64,000 bases of DNA from Tetragonia tetragonoides (lineage: Eukaryota; Streptophyta; Magnoliopsida; Caryophyllales; Aizoaceae), in contig CM076152.1 of the NCBI GenBank assembly GCA_038025085.1, forward strand, positions 22,404,001 through 22,468,000. The letters run 5' to 3'. Position numbers and translations under genes: made by a program. Under the pieces are notes generated by a model. The model was not told the origin of the DNA. It ran no database searches and worked only from the letters and a program-made list of their open reading frames with translations. Below, piece by piece: positions 33,020-52,245 of the stretch; the first letter of the stretch is position 1, and every line of letters starts with the position of its first letter.

Positions 33020-34990
33020 AAAAATTTTGAAATGGGAGTTGCTAAACGTAAACACCCGGATTACTCAACGCAAATCATTTTTTCCAAATTACCCTTCACA
33101 TAACCATATTCCCTCCCAGAGTAACCACTCCCCTTTCTCCTTCCCCTCTCTCTTTCACGACATTCATTAAGAACACAACAACAACAATAGACCACCACCG
33201 CCATGTAATCAATCGGTCTCTGAAAGGGATCCACATGACTGTTGTGCTCTCACCACCACGGTCATGGCACTACCATCGTCACGCTCGCTGCGCCTCGATC
33301 TTGTCGGAGACTTCCAAACAAGAAGAGTCGCCTCACACGAGAAACTCACACAAGAAAATCAGCTGACGACGGATTTCATGGTGATGGGACGTTGGCATGT
33401 TGCTGGGTTACATGGCGGGGCATGGATGGAGTCAAAATTTGGGTTGTTTTCTTCCCTTTTGTTCATCTTATTTTCATTGTTTATGAATAAACCAAATCAA
33501 ATCTTATAGTCCCAACTATGAACTCCAAATAAAGCGTAAGTTCCCAAACTAATCAATTTCATCAATTAAAAAACAATCTCGGTTGAGGACTTCTCCTTTG
33601 GCTGATTTTTAATGGGCATGAACCATGATTGCAAGAAATATCTTCATTTTCCCTAAAATTAAAAAACAATCTTTGGTTAACGACGACTTCTCATTTGCTT
33701 TGGATAGTTGCTGAAATTTGGATCTTATAAAACAGTTTGATCTAGTTAGTTAATAGCAATGGAGTGAATGGATATCTGTGTTAACAAGAGGACGAGTAAT
33801 CTTTTTAAATTTTAAAGGGTGTTTTGGAAATATTGTAACAAAAATATTTGCGTTTAGTAAAATAGGAGTATTTACGTTAAGCAGTTCTGTTTTGAAATAT
33901 TAGAGTTGGATAGTTAGTTCAATGTGAACTCCCATATTTTGCCATTCAAGCAACTGCCCGATTTGCTTCACGAAATTTATGTTGAGTGCGATAATAATCT
34001 ATTTTTTGAAAGGAGTTGAAATCCTCTCCATTTTATTTCTCTCCATTTCCTAATTGTAGGGTTAGATCTCTTTCTCTCATTTTGCCTCTTTGAATTTATT
34101 TAATTCAAAATTTGGTTTGAGGGAGATCTCACCATTCATTTAGTAAATGCAGGTCTCCATTTATTTTAGAGCCTATTTGGAAGTTTTGGGGAGGAAGGGA
34201 AGGGAAGGTAATGAGGGGTAAGGGAAGGGAAGAGAATGAAGGTGAAATATTTCACCTTGTTTGGGAGTTTAAGTAAGGAGAATGGAGGGTAATATAAATA
34301 ACTTGTTTGGGAGTTTAATACGAGGGGAATAGAAGGGAAGTGAATATATATACAAATGACATTTTTTTAACTTTTGGTAAAACGAAGATCACTTTATGGT
34401 GAAACAAAGGTCACGATTCGTTTTAAGTGGCACCTATATCTCTATATAGTAACCATTGTGAGTTGGTCTTATACAAAAGTTGTTCATAGATAAGATTATA
34501 AATTACCTATTTGATTTAAAAATTATCCTTACTCACAATCTTGTTACAAATGACTAAAGATACTCTTTTGTTAACTAAAATATGGAAAAAAGTAGTCATA
34601 ATTTTATTAGTAATAATCATTTTGTGTTAAAAAAAAGCCAACCAAAATGATGATCAACAACGTTTTTTATCTATTAGACAATAACTAACGAGTCATTCTA
34701 ATTAGTGTATGACTATTAGATATATGATGCGTTTGAGTTTTGCCCCCCGACTTATAAAATGATATTTGCCTTAATGTCACATGATAATGGATACATAAGT
34801 CGTCATAGTTGTAACTTTAATATCAACAAGTTACAACCTCTGTCTCATAAAATTGACATTTTCCAACGTTTTCCTATTAGGTATAACTAAGTGGTCTATT
34901 ATGTAGACAAATGATAATTAATTTTTTTTTTTTTGAAATGGAAAACAAAATATAATCCAAACCTGTGTAAAAATATATATACATTACTAA
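33020..34990. other. No gene recognised
   Basis: A GC-richer patch at 33170-33480 has two overlapping short frames (82 and 81 codons) but no motif. 34170-34350 holds GGGAAGGGAAG repeats. The upstream border of the Gypsy LTR must lie somewhere in or after this stretch. Confidence 0.4.

Positions 34991-34996
<6 letters not shown>

Positions 34997-35068
<72 letters not shown>
34997..35068. repeat. (TA)n(GA)n microsatellite
   Basis: About 18 TA units followed by about 18 GA units, inside the probable Gypsy LTR. Confidence 0.95.
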
Positions 35069-35071
<3 letters not shown>

Positions 35072-35242
35072 CTTGTAATCTGTAGACTATTTTGAAGTTA
35101 TATAAACGCAAAGAGTGTTGCTTCTTTTTAACCCCAAATCTCATTGGCTTAGGAGAGTATATTATTGTGCTTCTAGTCCTTACTTCCATATTAAAGTTGT
35201 ATGAGAGGTTATATTGTAGTGAGGGTTTTGTTACTTTGAGAG

Positions 35243-35310
35243 TATAAAAGAGATTCTTATTCAAGAACGAGCTTAGTCATTGAGTTATGCATCAATTTTG
35301 GTATCAAAGC
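35243..35310 (+). mobile_element. Ty3/Gypsy 5' LTR end and primer binding site
   Basis: TATAAAAG (35243-35250), LTR end GCATCA (35294) and, four bases later, TGGTATCAAAGC (35299-35310), close to the plant initiator-Met primer site TGGTATCAGAGC. The LTR start was not identified. Confidence 0.75.
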
Positions 35311-35945
35311 TTTGATTTTCTTAACTCGTTCCTTTAAAGGGTTTTCTTCATTGAAGAGTGCTCTTTTTATCCTGGTTTTGATTTGAGGATAAAAGGAGAA
35401 GATTTGAATGCTCGTTGAAGCATTTTCCATCAGTTGCTCCTACTGGACTTGCGCCTAGAGCAAGATGATTTTCTTTGATTCTTTGGCACGAAAGATTTGG
35501 TTTTCTTATCTCGTTCCTTTATACTCCCTTCGTCCTATGATTACGTTGTCAATTACTTCATCGCGGTCTCCAAGGCACAACTTTGACCATAAATAACTAT
35601 AAATCTATGAATATAAAAATTATAAAAATATGATTTTTCAAAAGTACTATTAAAAACGAATCTAACAATATATTTTTTTACATTGTCAATCTTTATATTT
35701 TTTCATTTATTAATGGTCAAAGTTTGTTGACCTTCAAAAAGCAATTGACAACGTAATCAGGGGACGGTGGGAGTATGTTTTTCTTCATTGGTGAGTCCTT
35801 TTTCACCTTCTGGTTTGAGGACAAAAGGAGAAGAATTGAGTGCTCGTTGAAGCAATTTTCCTCAGACACTCTCGCCGGACTTGCACCTGGAACATGCTGA
35901 TTTTCTTTGGTGCTTTGGCACTCTTCAAGATGTAAAGCTGGCAAC
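35311..35945. repeat. Tandem duplication in the Gypsy leader
   Basis: The stretch CTTAACTCGTTCCTTTA...TTTGGCAC (about 35320-35495) recurs as 35505-35925, the second copy being split by the Stowaway MITE. Confidence 0.75.
35524..35773. mobile_element. Stowaway MITE
   Basis: Ends CTCCCTTCGTCCTATGATTA and complement of TAATCAGGGGACGGTGGGAG; TA duplication. Central part resembles the Stowaway at 11571 (GGTCAAAGTT, ACTATTAAAAA). Confidence 0.85.
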
Positions 35946-36363
35946 TTTGATAACTTTTCGATTTTCTTAGAATCTTATCTTTGAATGCTTGATGATGGGT
36001 TTGGTTAAATCCTTGTGAAATGGAGCAGTTTATTAGTTAAAGTTGGTTCCGTTTTGAGTGCGGAATCTGAAATTGTTGTTGATAAAGTTGCTTACTTTGG
36101 TTGAGATTTGTTGTGGTGACTTAGAGTCTCTCTTAACCCTTCTTTCTTTATCGTATTTCTAGTTGCTCTTATTATGTTTTTTCTTTGAGAGTAAAAGATC
36201 ACATCCTTAATTTTCTAACACTCACGTCGAGTTGATAGAATTTAAGGAGATTATTTGTGATATACTCTTCCCAAACACATTTACCTTCTTTTTTGTCTAA
36301 GACAACTACAGAAACATCTAAAGCCAAGCACTTTAGGCCAACTAAAAAGATCCTAGATACAAA

Positions 36364-36555
36364 ATGGGTGGAGGCGATGAGAGCTTTCAAAGGAACGTGA
36401 CCTTTGAACAAGCTCAAAATCTGAGGCTTAATAGAGGTATAAAGCAGTTGAAGGAGCAAATGAAACAAACTCTTGATACTTTAAGAAATGAAAATAGGCA
36501 AAGAAGGTCTAGGAACCATGATGTGCTTCTAATCCTAGGAGAAGACATAAAGGTT
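36364..36555 (+). pseudogene. Ty3/Gypsy gag, 5' part
   Basis: MGGGDESFQRNVTFEQAQN and a coiled Lys/Gln-rich stretch, ending LGEDIKV, where the L1 element begins. It continues at 62633 as IEHLNFDGGLHPNDYL. Together they match the start of a Gypsy gag ('...DIKv.iP.FdG.l.pddyLeWv'). Confidence 0.7.
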
Positions 36556-36683
36556 ATTTGCTTGATGTTAAGTTTGATCTTAACTAACTCTTCAACCCTT
36601 TATGGAAAATTGAATGCTTAGTGAGAGAAGCTTTGCAGGCACACGATAAGGCGAAATTGCTATTGTGCACCGAGCTCCATTTT

Positions 36684-37190
36684 TGCTCCTCTCAAGGGGA
36701 AAAATGGCAAGCGTTCTGGCGCTAAACCAAAGAAAACATCTCTGAAGGATTTCTTAAAGGATAAGGTAACTCAAGAACTTTTTCCCGTGGATGAGGATGA
36801 GGATTTAGATGACGAAAATGTTCAATTTTTGGGAACATCTCATTCTAAGGGAATTTCAGGCCTTTCTAGAGAACCAGTGGGTAATGTTCCTCGGAGGTTG
36901 GATATGGTGGCGACCCCAACTCAGGGCTCTTCCGACATCCCAAACTTCGGTGTCATCACCATCTCCTCAGGTACTGCTGTTTGAAGCTTAATTTCGTACC
37001 ACCTGAAATTAGGGATGGAAAACCAGTGGGGATTTTGAATAAGGCAGAATTAAAAACTGAAATTGATAAATGGAAGTTCACATTAATTGGATTTGTAATT
37101 GGGGAAAATCCTTATTTGAGGCAAATAGTGAACTATGTGGATGATTATTGGATGGGAGTTAAACCTCAAATTTTTCCTCATGATGATGGC
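36684..37190 (+). pseudogene. L1 ORF1, 5' part
   Basis: Basic start KGKNGKRSGAKPKKTSLKDF, acidic stretch, FLGTSHSKGISGLSREPV, a stop after ISSGTAV, then the first half of DUF4283 ([38 protein letters not shown]). The frame resumes without loss at 56517 as YFVFRFESDADKQK. Confidence 0.85.
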
Positions 37191-37366
37191 TTTGGGAAAA
37201 ACCGTATTAGTAGCTTATATGCCATGGGAAGGTTACAATTTTGAAGATGCGGTACTGATTAGTGAGCGTCTTGTATATGAAGATATTTATACTTCTTTTC
37301 ACATACGGAAATATGAAATTCAGACTTATGTGACAAGTCAAGGCCCCGAAAGGGTCACTATCACAA
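37187..37366 (+). pseudogene. rpoB: Plastid rpoB fragment (RNA polymerase beta)
   Basis: [20 protein letters not shown], then [18 protein letters not shown] and SQGPERVT, an internal piece of chloroplast rpoB (about 58 residues). Probably reached the nucleus as part of the mitochondrial genome, which often carries plastid DNA. It starts exactly at the left border of the NUMT. Confidence 0.9.
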
Positions 37367-37371
37367 AATGC

Positions 37372-37860
37372 ATACAACTGTAAATCACAGTCAGCTCGAA
37401 GAAATATCCCCTGTCCTTGGCTTCCCTTTAGATAGCGCACAACCCTCAAAGCTGCTTCCCAGTGTTCTGCGCGTGGATGTTGCATAAATTGTGCAAGGAT
37501 ATGCACACAATAACACAGCTCCGGACGAGTGATCGTCAAGTAGATCAAACGTCCAACAGTCGCCTGTAGCTCTCAGGATCATCAATTTCGTCCCCCTGCG
37601 CGAAAACAGGTGATGATTTTGTTCAATCGGTTGGCTTAGCTCCTAGCAATCCTGCCTCGGAAATAATGTCCAAAGCATACTTTCGCTGACAAAGAAACAT
37701 TCCCTCCGGTCCACGAGCTACTTCGATTCCAAGGAAGTATTTCAAAGCACCAAGATCTTTGTAAACAGTGACTCTCGTCTCGGTCTTCTCGAAAGGGAAT
37801 TCTTTGACCCGAATCGATAGCGCTTGATGACTGCTTGAAAGTTTGCTTTTTCATGGGGCA
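37372..37860 (-). pseudogene. Ty1/Copia reverse transcriptase fragment in mitochondrial DNA
   Basis: Minus strand: [24 protein letters not shown] sequence, [18 protein letters not shown], then YLTITRPELCYCVHILAQFM and LRVVRYLKGSQGQGIFL, with frame breaks. Copia RT C-terminal region. Common in plant mitochondrial genomes. Confidence 0.8.
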
Positions 37861-40672
37861 TAGAAGGAATTCATACTGGTCCAGGTAAATGCATTTAGGA
37901 AGTCATAACAAAGCAAAAGAAATAGTACATGCTAAAAAGTAGTCTTGAATCAGAGCTCTTCTTCCTAACGTCTTTAAAGTCAGAGAAGACATCACTGAGG
38001 AAGAATAAGAAGAAAAGGGACATAATCATTAGCTTAGGTAGTCCTATAACATATAGAAAGGAAGAAGGATAAGGTAGTTCAATTTCCTTTGGTTCAGGAA
38101 TTGAGAGAGATGAATCACAGAGTCTTGTCGGAACAGGAGATGACATTAGGATGGATGACCTTTCTCTTCTTGAAGAAGCTGTGATCGGAACTTCTTTCTT
38201 TTATTCCACCGCTACGTGCATTTCGTGTCATTGCTCGCCTCCCCGCTTCTATTTGCCTAGACGTGATCCAAGCGGGTTCAAGTGCCTGAAGAGCATATCT
38301 TCCGAAAGAAAGATGATTCCCCCGATCAGCCTTTCATTCTGCCTCTACGCGGATACTCTCTTTCCTTATTTCTATTTGTAGTTTTCAGAATCAGAAACTG
38401 GAGATACTAGAGCATTGGACGGGTAAGCCGGAACAATATAAGAGTTGATGCTGGAAGAAAAGAACTAATTCAAGTCTTCAGTTAAGCGAATAAGTTTACT
38501 AAAACCCCGTGAAAAAAGGTTCTTTTTCGCTATCTTTCACAGAACAAAGAATAGTTAATATCTTATGATATTATATAGTTTCAGCTTGAACTAATTGAAT
38601 TTCAACTTCTTTCTCATCTTATTCATTTTTCGCGCTCCTAACCTTCGGAGACCTAAGAAAAGTGAATATAGATTCTCTTTCCCTGAAACAAAGCACTAAA
38701 GACTCCTTACCTTTTATAAAAGGAAAGTCCAGCTTCTGAAAAGAAGAGAGTAGAGCATTTTCCACTTCGGAGACATCTGAAAAGGTTTGTGAAATTCCTT
38801 ATGACACAGCTTCTGCCACCTCATAAAACAGAAGATCTTGCTTGTGAGACCTTTTCGAAGTGAAACAGCATTTCCAGAAAGGATATTAGACAGCATTTCC
38901 CGCTTCAGAGATATCAAGAAAGTGAATTTCTTACTTCAGAGACCTAAGAGTGGTAAACCAAGGTCCATCATGAATCAGGGAATCTCGGAGACTCACTTTA
39001 GAGGGGAAAGGGGGCTTAGAGCTACAGCTCGTATAGCAGCGAGCGGGTCCCTGCCTGAAAGAGAAAGGCCATGAAGTTCCTTCACTGCTTAACTGAGACG
39101 AAGAATTCCTCCGCTTTTGGCATTCAGGTTCTAACTATAGAATAAGGTAAATAATAGGCTAGACGACCAATTCAACAAGATGCTCTAAGAGGAGGCGTAT
39201 CAGCATAATCTAATTCTGCGAAAAAACCATGTCAAATAGGGTCGGTAAGGGATGGAAGCAAGAGGTTTTACTCGCTGAGCAGCAGGGCCTAGACTACATA
39301 CACTAACATGAGACTTCTACGTTCGCTCCTCTGTTAGGGAGCCACTCCCCACCTTGAAGAGAAGCCCTGTCATAAACTTGTGTTAAAGAGGGACGCGAGG
39401 CAAGAGGCTTTTGACCTTCATTGGAGAGCTCTCCTTACCTATAAAAAACATCATTTTTTCACTTCTGCGACCTAATATCCAGTTAGTCTCCTTTCTTGCG
39501 GAACACGAAGAAAGATGCACAGATGAATCCGGTAATGGCAAAGAATGCGATGGGAAAGTCTTGAGGGAACAAGAATGAACAACTGAATATAGCGAATATC
39601 GAAGAGCTTTGCTTGCCTGGTTTCACATTAACTACGTTGCTTTGCATCACTCCTTATTGGTCGCAGGAGTCATGAATCCAGGAATACCTGCTCCACCTAT
39701 TCAACAAAGACCGTCCACCAATGACCTAACCCCGGAACGAGTCGACTCTCTCAGATCTCTGGCACTATAGGTCATCGACAGAAAAACTTCCTAGTGCTGC
39801 TAAACACTTCAATCGTCATAGATATAGACACTTGATAGTGGCTTACTGCCCCTCGGGTATCAGTCCTTTAACGTTCGAGATCTCATTAGGATTCCCAGAG
39901 AGTTTCCTACCCAGTCCCTATCAGTTATAAATGGGGAGGTCTCTTCTCCTAGACGCATGTGTTCCAAATTGGAGACATGTTGATCGTCTACAAAAAGATT
40001 GGGAAGAAATAGTTGATGATCTTGAGACATGGCGGGTGAAGAAAGGGGGTTCCATACCTTGAATGCGAGCCTAGCCTAATTTCAAAAGAGAATGGAGCAG
40101 CTGAACAGAGACGTTTCTTACTAGGCTAAGAGTAGTAAGTCATTATATCACATTATCCCTTGTGGCTAAAGGCAAGGATGGAGAATAGCCCTAGCTAACC
40201 CGTTATCAATAGCTCTTTAGAAGCCATTTCATTTGTGAAACATCAATATGAGGAAAACAGAGACATCCAAAGGCTTTGAAGAAATAGAAATAGTCTGGAA
40301 TCTATGGTTATACTTATCACTTACTAAATATCTTTACGTTCCCTAACACAAATGCAAAAAAACACAATGCAACTTTGCTGAAAGATGAATGCGGTATAAA
40401 TTGGGGTGGTGTTTTTGGCGCACGGAGTGAAAGTGACTCGCGCAAGTCGAGTGAGAAGGAGGAGTTTCTTTTTCTTAAACAGTCCCTTCTGTTCGGTTCG
40501 GAAAGAAAAGACTCCTTTTTTTACTTGCTTAATAACCTCATACGAAATAGCTTCCAAACCCTTATACGAGTCCACTTGAAATTACGTTGAAGTGGAGTAC
40601 TAAAAAAAAAAAAAAAAGAGTTCTGTTAGGTTCTTAGTTGCTTTTCGTCTCTTGAAAAAGTGTTCTTTGACT
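37861..40672. other. Mitochondrial intergenic DNA
   Basis: No known mitochondrial gene seen. Pyrimidine/purine patches such as GAAAGAAAG are typical of plant mitochondrial spacers. Confidence 0.5.
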
Positions 40673-45935
<5,263 letters not shown>

Positions 45936-45937
45936 AG

Positions 45938-46205
45938 TTTGATAGTTCGCCCAATTCGATTCCCTAACTTCCACAGGAAAGGCTTGTCATATGGGAATGT
46001 TCGGAAGCCTCACCCAAACCACCACAGGAAAAATAGAAGCTTCCTCAGGGTCGAAATTGGGTTGCCATTGCCTCACCGTAATGTACTGGTCAGCCACCAT
46101 CCAAAAACTTTCCAATTTCACCAAGAAAAAGTAATTGCCCAGGTCAGTAACCATAAACGGTGATTTCTGTTTCCAAAGTTGGCTTAGACGTCTCACCATG
46201 AAGTT
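45938..46205 (-). pseudogene. L1 ORF1 (DUF4283) fragment inside mitochondrial DNA
   Basis: MVRRLSQLWKQKSPFMVTDL, GNYFFLVKLES, WMVADQYITVRQWQPNFDPE, VVVWVRLPNIPI: plant L1 ORF1 with a small deletion. A nuclear LINE piece that entered the mitochondrial genome before the transfer back. Confidence 0.8.
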
Positions 46206-46209
46206 TTAA

Positions 46210-49200
46210 CCCAGTCTCTTACCCAATTGATAATCAGTAATTTCCTCCGAGGCAGCCTCATTCTTATCTTGTCTTGTCCTCCGGTGAGACTCTGGGGGCA
46301 ATCCTCCTAAAAGTCAGAATCAAGTTCTTCCGCCCTCCTCACACCAGTCCGCCATAGTACTCTCCTCAACAGGAATGCCCCATGAAGAAAGGTATGGTCT
46401 TGAACCAACTCCACTTAGCAATAGCAGACAGAATGACCTCCCCTCTCTGTCCCGCCTACTCTCTCTATCTCAGGTATGAGCTCGTTGTGTCTTACGAAAA
46501 GACAAGTAAGATTGGACTAGTCACTCAAATTCTCCTCCCAAATCAGTTGCTGATTCCTCCTTCTCTTCGACAGCCCCTTTCTTACTTTTGAGAGCTTATT
46601 AAGTATAAAACTAAGGTTAAAAAATCAAATGGGGAAATCACCAAGAGACGTCACCTAATCCGCATTCTACCGCTAGAAAGAGAGCTTCTGAAAGAAAGAT
46701 TGAAGATGATAGTCCTACTACTTCTAGAGCGAGAAGATGGGGCTAATCTTAGTACTACTAGTTATGAACACTACTATCTAGCTATAGTTCTTAGTAAGAC
46801 TAGCTAGACATAGAGTTCTTACTACTGTAATCACAGTCTGATCTGATCCCAATCTACTTTAGGGTAAGGAAGAGCAAATGCATCGAGAATGGACGAGCGA
46901 CGAACCTTACTATATCGCTGAGGGGTGTCAACCTGTAGTAGTGTGAAAGTCAGCTTAAGAGAGAAGAGAGCATGGCTCTTTTTTGAGAGTCACTCTCTTT
47001 CTTAAACTGTTCTAGTGGAATGGAAATCTTTCCTATCCACTTTGACGAGGAGATTTTCTCTCTGATAACTCAAGTGAAACATAAACAGAAAAGTGCAAGA
47101 GTCCACAGTTCCTTAAGGATCCTGTAAGAACGTAAGTTCCGATTTTCATTTAGCTTCCATTTCGTAAGTCTCACAAGTGGGTCCGCATGCAAAAAAAGAC
47201 ATAGTGCCTACTACGCCCCTAAATAAAGGATAAGGAAATTGGACACGAGCGAGAGCTAGACTGACTGTTGGCCCAATGCTCGTGGACGATGAAGACTGAC
47301 GACCCCTTCTGCCTAACTTTCTCTTGGTGGAAAGAGCCCCTTGGGGGATCAATCTTTATTGAGGGCGGACTATGTCTCGCGTCCAGTCGGACAGCTGGTA
47401 AGGAGATCGAGGGGATGTGTAAGCGGTTGGAGAACCATTCGTATAGCGAGATTATGTGCTTGCAGTTGTGTTCCCATCCCCCTAACCTTTAGTCGGATTT
47501 TCAAAGGTGCACTTTCTTTTCCTGGAGTGATTAGATTGAGTTCTTTCCTTCTGTGGGTTTGACTCACTTTCGTAATCTCTCATTCCATTCCTCCCTACCC
47601 TATCGAAGTCAATAGTGTATGAAAAGGAGTCCCGTAACCTTATAATCGGAGAAGGCGCATTTCCTTCTTACTTTCTTTATTTAAACTTTAACAGCTTTTC
47701 TACGCACACAAAGGCGTCCTTATAAAAATAGTGGATAAGGCCATCTTTGTTGACAAACAAAAACCCTCCGCACAAGTCAACTGCCTTAGGAGGAGAATCC
47801 TACGAAATCCTAAAGTCTTTTTAGTTATGCGAAAACCTTCAGAGAATCTTTCGAATTCTGGACCTTTCCCGGACAAGGAGGGTGAAAGAGACAGAGATTG
47901 GATTACCATAAAGTTGAGATTGTACCGATACGCGGATAGGGATGTCAAATGACTTAAGACCTTAGCTTTACGAGTTAATAATTTGTAAATAGAAGAAAGT
48001 TACCAATTAATTCTTTTCACTTTCAAGGGAACAAATCTGAGTTAGCAAGTAACCCCTCCACTCTATAAGACTAGGAGTTAAGAAAAGGACTACCCTTGGC
48101 GGGCTAAGCCAATAAAAGAAAGAAGATTGGCTTCAGAACAAGAGAACTAGTCTTTTGAAAAGGAGTTAGCTCTGGATTTCATTCTTCCCCATGTGCAAGA
48201 AGTTCTTTCCTTTCTTTCTAAAGAGCTTGCATTCTCTAACAACCGATTCTTGCCAAGACCGCTCCTTCTGTCCATCAATGCGTAACTGAACTAAGGCTTT
48301 TAATCAAAGAAATCCCCATCTCCGCTTCTGCTTTGGCTTCTCCTAGAGGTCCCTTTTTTTTCTAGGTCCTTTCCTCACTGAGGACCATGGGCCAACAACT
48401 TCAGATACAATGCATGATTCTTCCAAAACGTGCAAGGCGCCCCCCAGCATTCCAAGGGGAAAGACAACTACATAAAAGTACATTTCCGTTCTTACTGTTC
48501 CCGCGGCAGACGTATGTTCGGTTGAAGCTGGATTTAGAAAGGGACAAAGGATCAACAGCGGTGCATATATGATATTTTAAGATAGTTGTGGAGGAGCGGC
48601 TGTGAAACGGCGATTCCCCTTTCCATTGAAACTGAATTTCATTCCGCTTTCTCTGCTTTATACTCGTTAATCGTATTCAACTCCTTTCCTTTTTTCGCTT
48701 GAAACGTGAACTGAACTTCCGCTGGCATTATCGGACAGGATTGAAGAATACCGATACGAGACTGACTTTCTTCTATTTTTTTTCGTGGCGGGAACCTTAA
48801 AAAGACTAAGAAACTTGTTTTCGAACTTGCAACCAACAAGACTACGGCTAGACCAAGGAACCTAACCCTATAGTCTAGCTGATTGGCTTGCATGCCTACA
48901 GCTTCAAGGATGAAGACTCTTTTAAAAGGGAAAGGACTCACTCACTTGCTTTAGGTTTTTTCTTTATACTCTTCTTATTACAAGCTGGCTTCGCTTCCTC
49001 TCTTAACTATCCTGTCTCATAAACTCTTCAAGAACAGGCGGGGAAGTCAAATCAAATATCTCCTCAACAACCAAGCCGGCTGGCTGACCTTCTAGAGAAC
49101 AGTAATAAGTATATGATATGAGGTCAAGTCAAAATACCAGGACATACCTTCAAGGTACAACACTTCCTGCTTCAAGACTGGCTTGAGGAAAGGACCTAGC

Positions 49201-52200
49201 TAACATCACTTCAATGAAGATTCGCTGCCTAACTAAATCCCTTCTTCCTAGCCTTTTGCAAGGCATCCGGGTAAAGAAGTTTCATCTTCTGGCTTTACAT
49301 AACCTTTCTCAACTATCTCCCAAGCATCTTGTGATCCTAGCAAGGCTCTAATTGCCCAATTCTCACAATTCTCTTTTTTTTTCTAGGAAATTGAAACGGA
49401 ACCAAACCACTCGCCATTCCGTATTCACCAGGAACTTTGACTCCAGATGGACGGTGAGTACGCTTTCGCGATAGGTATTGGTGGAGCTTGCGTAATGTAG
49501 TAGTTAAGGCTACATTGAAGTCTTTCTTTTTTTTCCCGCAAAGTAATTTCCCTCTCCCCTCCGATCAGGATCTGCCTTAGCTTTAAGCCCTGCTGTCACT
49601 GAACTCTATATCTCTGGAACTTTTATCGGGTCAACCGGGTCATGACTTTCAAGCTGGGAGAACTCAGGCATTTACCTACTCTGAATCTCTATCTCGAACC
49701 ACAGAAAGCGTAGTCACAAGAACTGAAAACAGCTGACCAAGTCAGTTCCTTCTTGGCTACTGATGCCATCCCTCCGTCTAATTGGATTGGCCTATCGGTG
49801 ATATAGGGTGAGTTGCCTACCAGGTAGCTGCCAATACCTTTTACCTAGATTATTTCCCTTTAAGGGGATCTACTACATATCTAAATAAAAAGAGAGGACC
49901 AAAGTAAAGTGATTCAACTCAAGCACGAACCGCTACCTCCTCTTCTCCGACTTCAGCAGAAAAAACTCAAACTCGTTAGCTCATGTCAACAGCGCATTCG
50001 TTCACTCAAATAGCGCATTTGTGAGCTCCAAGTCCAAGAGCCTATCCGGTACGAGAAGTTAAGGGTGAATTTCTCTTCTTTAGCGAGAGTAGAGGAGCCT
50101 AAACTTCTCAGTCGAGCTACTTCGTACCTATCTTGTAAGGCTCTTTCACTCCTGTAGCGAGTAGGAGATAGGAGGGGAGGTCGTATACGTCACTCTCTTT
50201 GGTTTGAGCATTGCTGTGAAAACCCCGATAGCTTTAAAGTTTACTTTATTAAGATTATTAAGAGAAAGGATCTAGTGGGCGTAATGTCTTACCTGTCCAC
50301 ATATTCACTTGATTTGAAAAGGAAAGCCACAGCAGATACGAGTGGATTGGGTTTTGTCGAGTCAAAAAAGTGAATCGGGTAAATAGCGGAGGATAGTAGC
50401 CTAGGGGTACGACAACACTGACTTAAAAGATCGAAAAAGTTCACAGGTAGGATTTTCTTTCTGACCAGTGGATTCGGTCAGTTAGTTGTTCTTATAACTT
50501 AGATTAGGCTCGCCTTTTACTAAGGCAAGGGACCCCCCTCTTTTGCTCCACTTTCACAACCCTATTTTCGTAGTTTTTAGGGTTCTTTTTCGGTGGAGTC
50601 AATAACATAGCAAAGAGACCTAGTTGACTGTCCCTCGGTACGAATGCTTTTTTATACTTTATACTAAGAACCCCCCTATCACTCAGTCCAATTGGTTCTC
50701 TATCTTTACTATTCTATTGGAATCTTTCTTTCTTCTCTCTTAGCAGTTAGGGACAAAAAAGACGAAAAAAGAGAAAGTGGCAAAATTCAAATGTGAGTTT
50801 AGGAGTGAAAGATGACCAAAAATCCCATCTTCTAGAATTAGCTCTATGATATCCCAAGGGGAAGTTCAGAGTTTATTCTAATGATATCAGTAGATTCATT
50901 CCATTCGATCGATTTGATCCTGCGCGAAGTCCAATCATTGCGAGTGCAAGCCATTTAACCCATATCCAACCAAGCCAGTTCCGTGCCTATAGTCATTTCT
51001 CTCTCTGGTAGCAATCTGGTCTCTGGAGTTACCAATCCGGAAGCGAGAAAGTGAACTTTTCAAGTAAAGAAGTAAGGATGCACTAGAATGCACGAATCCT
51101 ATGTCTTAAGCATAGTGAGAGTAGGAATGCTTGGTAACATGCAGTCAGTCCAGGCCAAGGAGAAAAGGCTTGCAAAGAGTGCAAAGGGTACCAAGCAATC
51201 TCGCAAGCTTCAGTTTGAAAGCAAGCAAAGAAGCAAGATGAGGATTAGAAGACGGATTTACCAATGTCCGAGGCGATGGGTAGTAGGCAAAGGAATGTCC
51301 CTACTTCTTCTTATTATTCTATTACTACTATTCCGCTAAAGTCAAATGGCTGCATTTGTCATTACTATATCTATCAAGAGAGTGGCATTACGGGCTGTCC
51401 CCAACCTAGCTATTCTATCTGAAAGTCTTTACTTGTTGACCGACACAGGGCAAGGACCGCTCTTTTCTAAATGGAAATGTAGCCTTTCTTTATTAAAGAA
51501 AGGGCAGGCCCTAACAGACGGAGATCGATAAGCGCATGAGCCGGGACATCGGGCTTTACACAGGGCAGTGGTGGAAGATTCGGACGATAGCAAACGTGGA
51601 GTAACGTAAGGTTATGGCTTCTAGTGATGCCATCTTCGGGTTTGGGTAGGTTGGGTTGCTTTCTTTCATGCTGCTCTCATTTCTCCTTCAGTGGTTTCCG
51701 CATTAACGAGATCGTTCTTTGAGAATAGACTCCGGACAAGAAGACCGGCTTTCCTTTCTATGAAAACGAATGAAATCATGAGCCATTGAATCATGTGACC
51801 AAGTGAGCTACAAAGACCAAAAGGTAATGGTAGAAGAGAGGCTGCTTTTTGCTACTACTATTCTTAATAAGATAAGTAATTAAGCGATTTCCTGCGTGAA
51901 GACTGAGCGGAGGGGAAAATCCATATGAAAGGGAAGGAGATATTCAGGTGGGTCGAATTCAATAAGTCAAGGTCATGATCGAATTAAGCTTGCGCTTACG
52001 TTTTACAGCATGGAGAACTTTGAATCATCCTCCACAACCCAATCTTTTCAAATTTTCTTTTTAGCTTTGATTTTTTTGTATAAAGTTTGTCTTCAACCTC
52101 CCTGGGCCGAAATCCAGACCTAAGGACCCAGCGAAAACCAAGCCCTAGAAAGTAAAGAAATGAGTCTAATCATGTTTTACCGTTAATGAGAAATGTGTTT

Positions 52201-52245
52201 TTTTTTCGTCAGCCTTAAGGCCTAAGGGTCTGTGCACATCACAAA
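46210..52245. other. Mitochondrial intergenic DNA
   Basis: No recognised protein or RNA gene. Frames such as 47268-47492 and 51088-51339 have no known motif. Confidence 0.5.

Noticed and set aside
33242..33509. Two overlapping frames of 82 and 81 codons as a gene
   Set aside because: GC-richer patch but no recognised motif and both frames equally open; may be a transcribed leader but not supported.
34899..35264. 121-codon minus-strand frame with SLSLSL and YIYIYI
   Set aside because: Produced by the (TA)n(GA)n microsatellite.
46210..52245. Additional mitochondrial genes such as atp, ccm or rps
   Set aside because: Reading the frames gave no recognisable motif; frames of 60-100 codons are expected by chance in this base composition.
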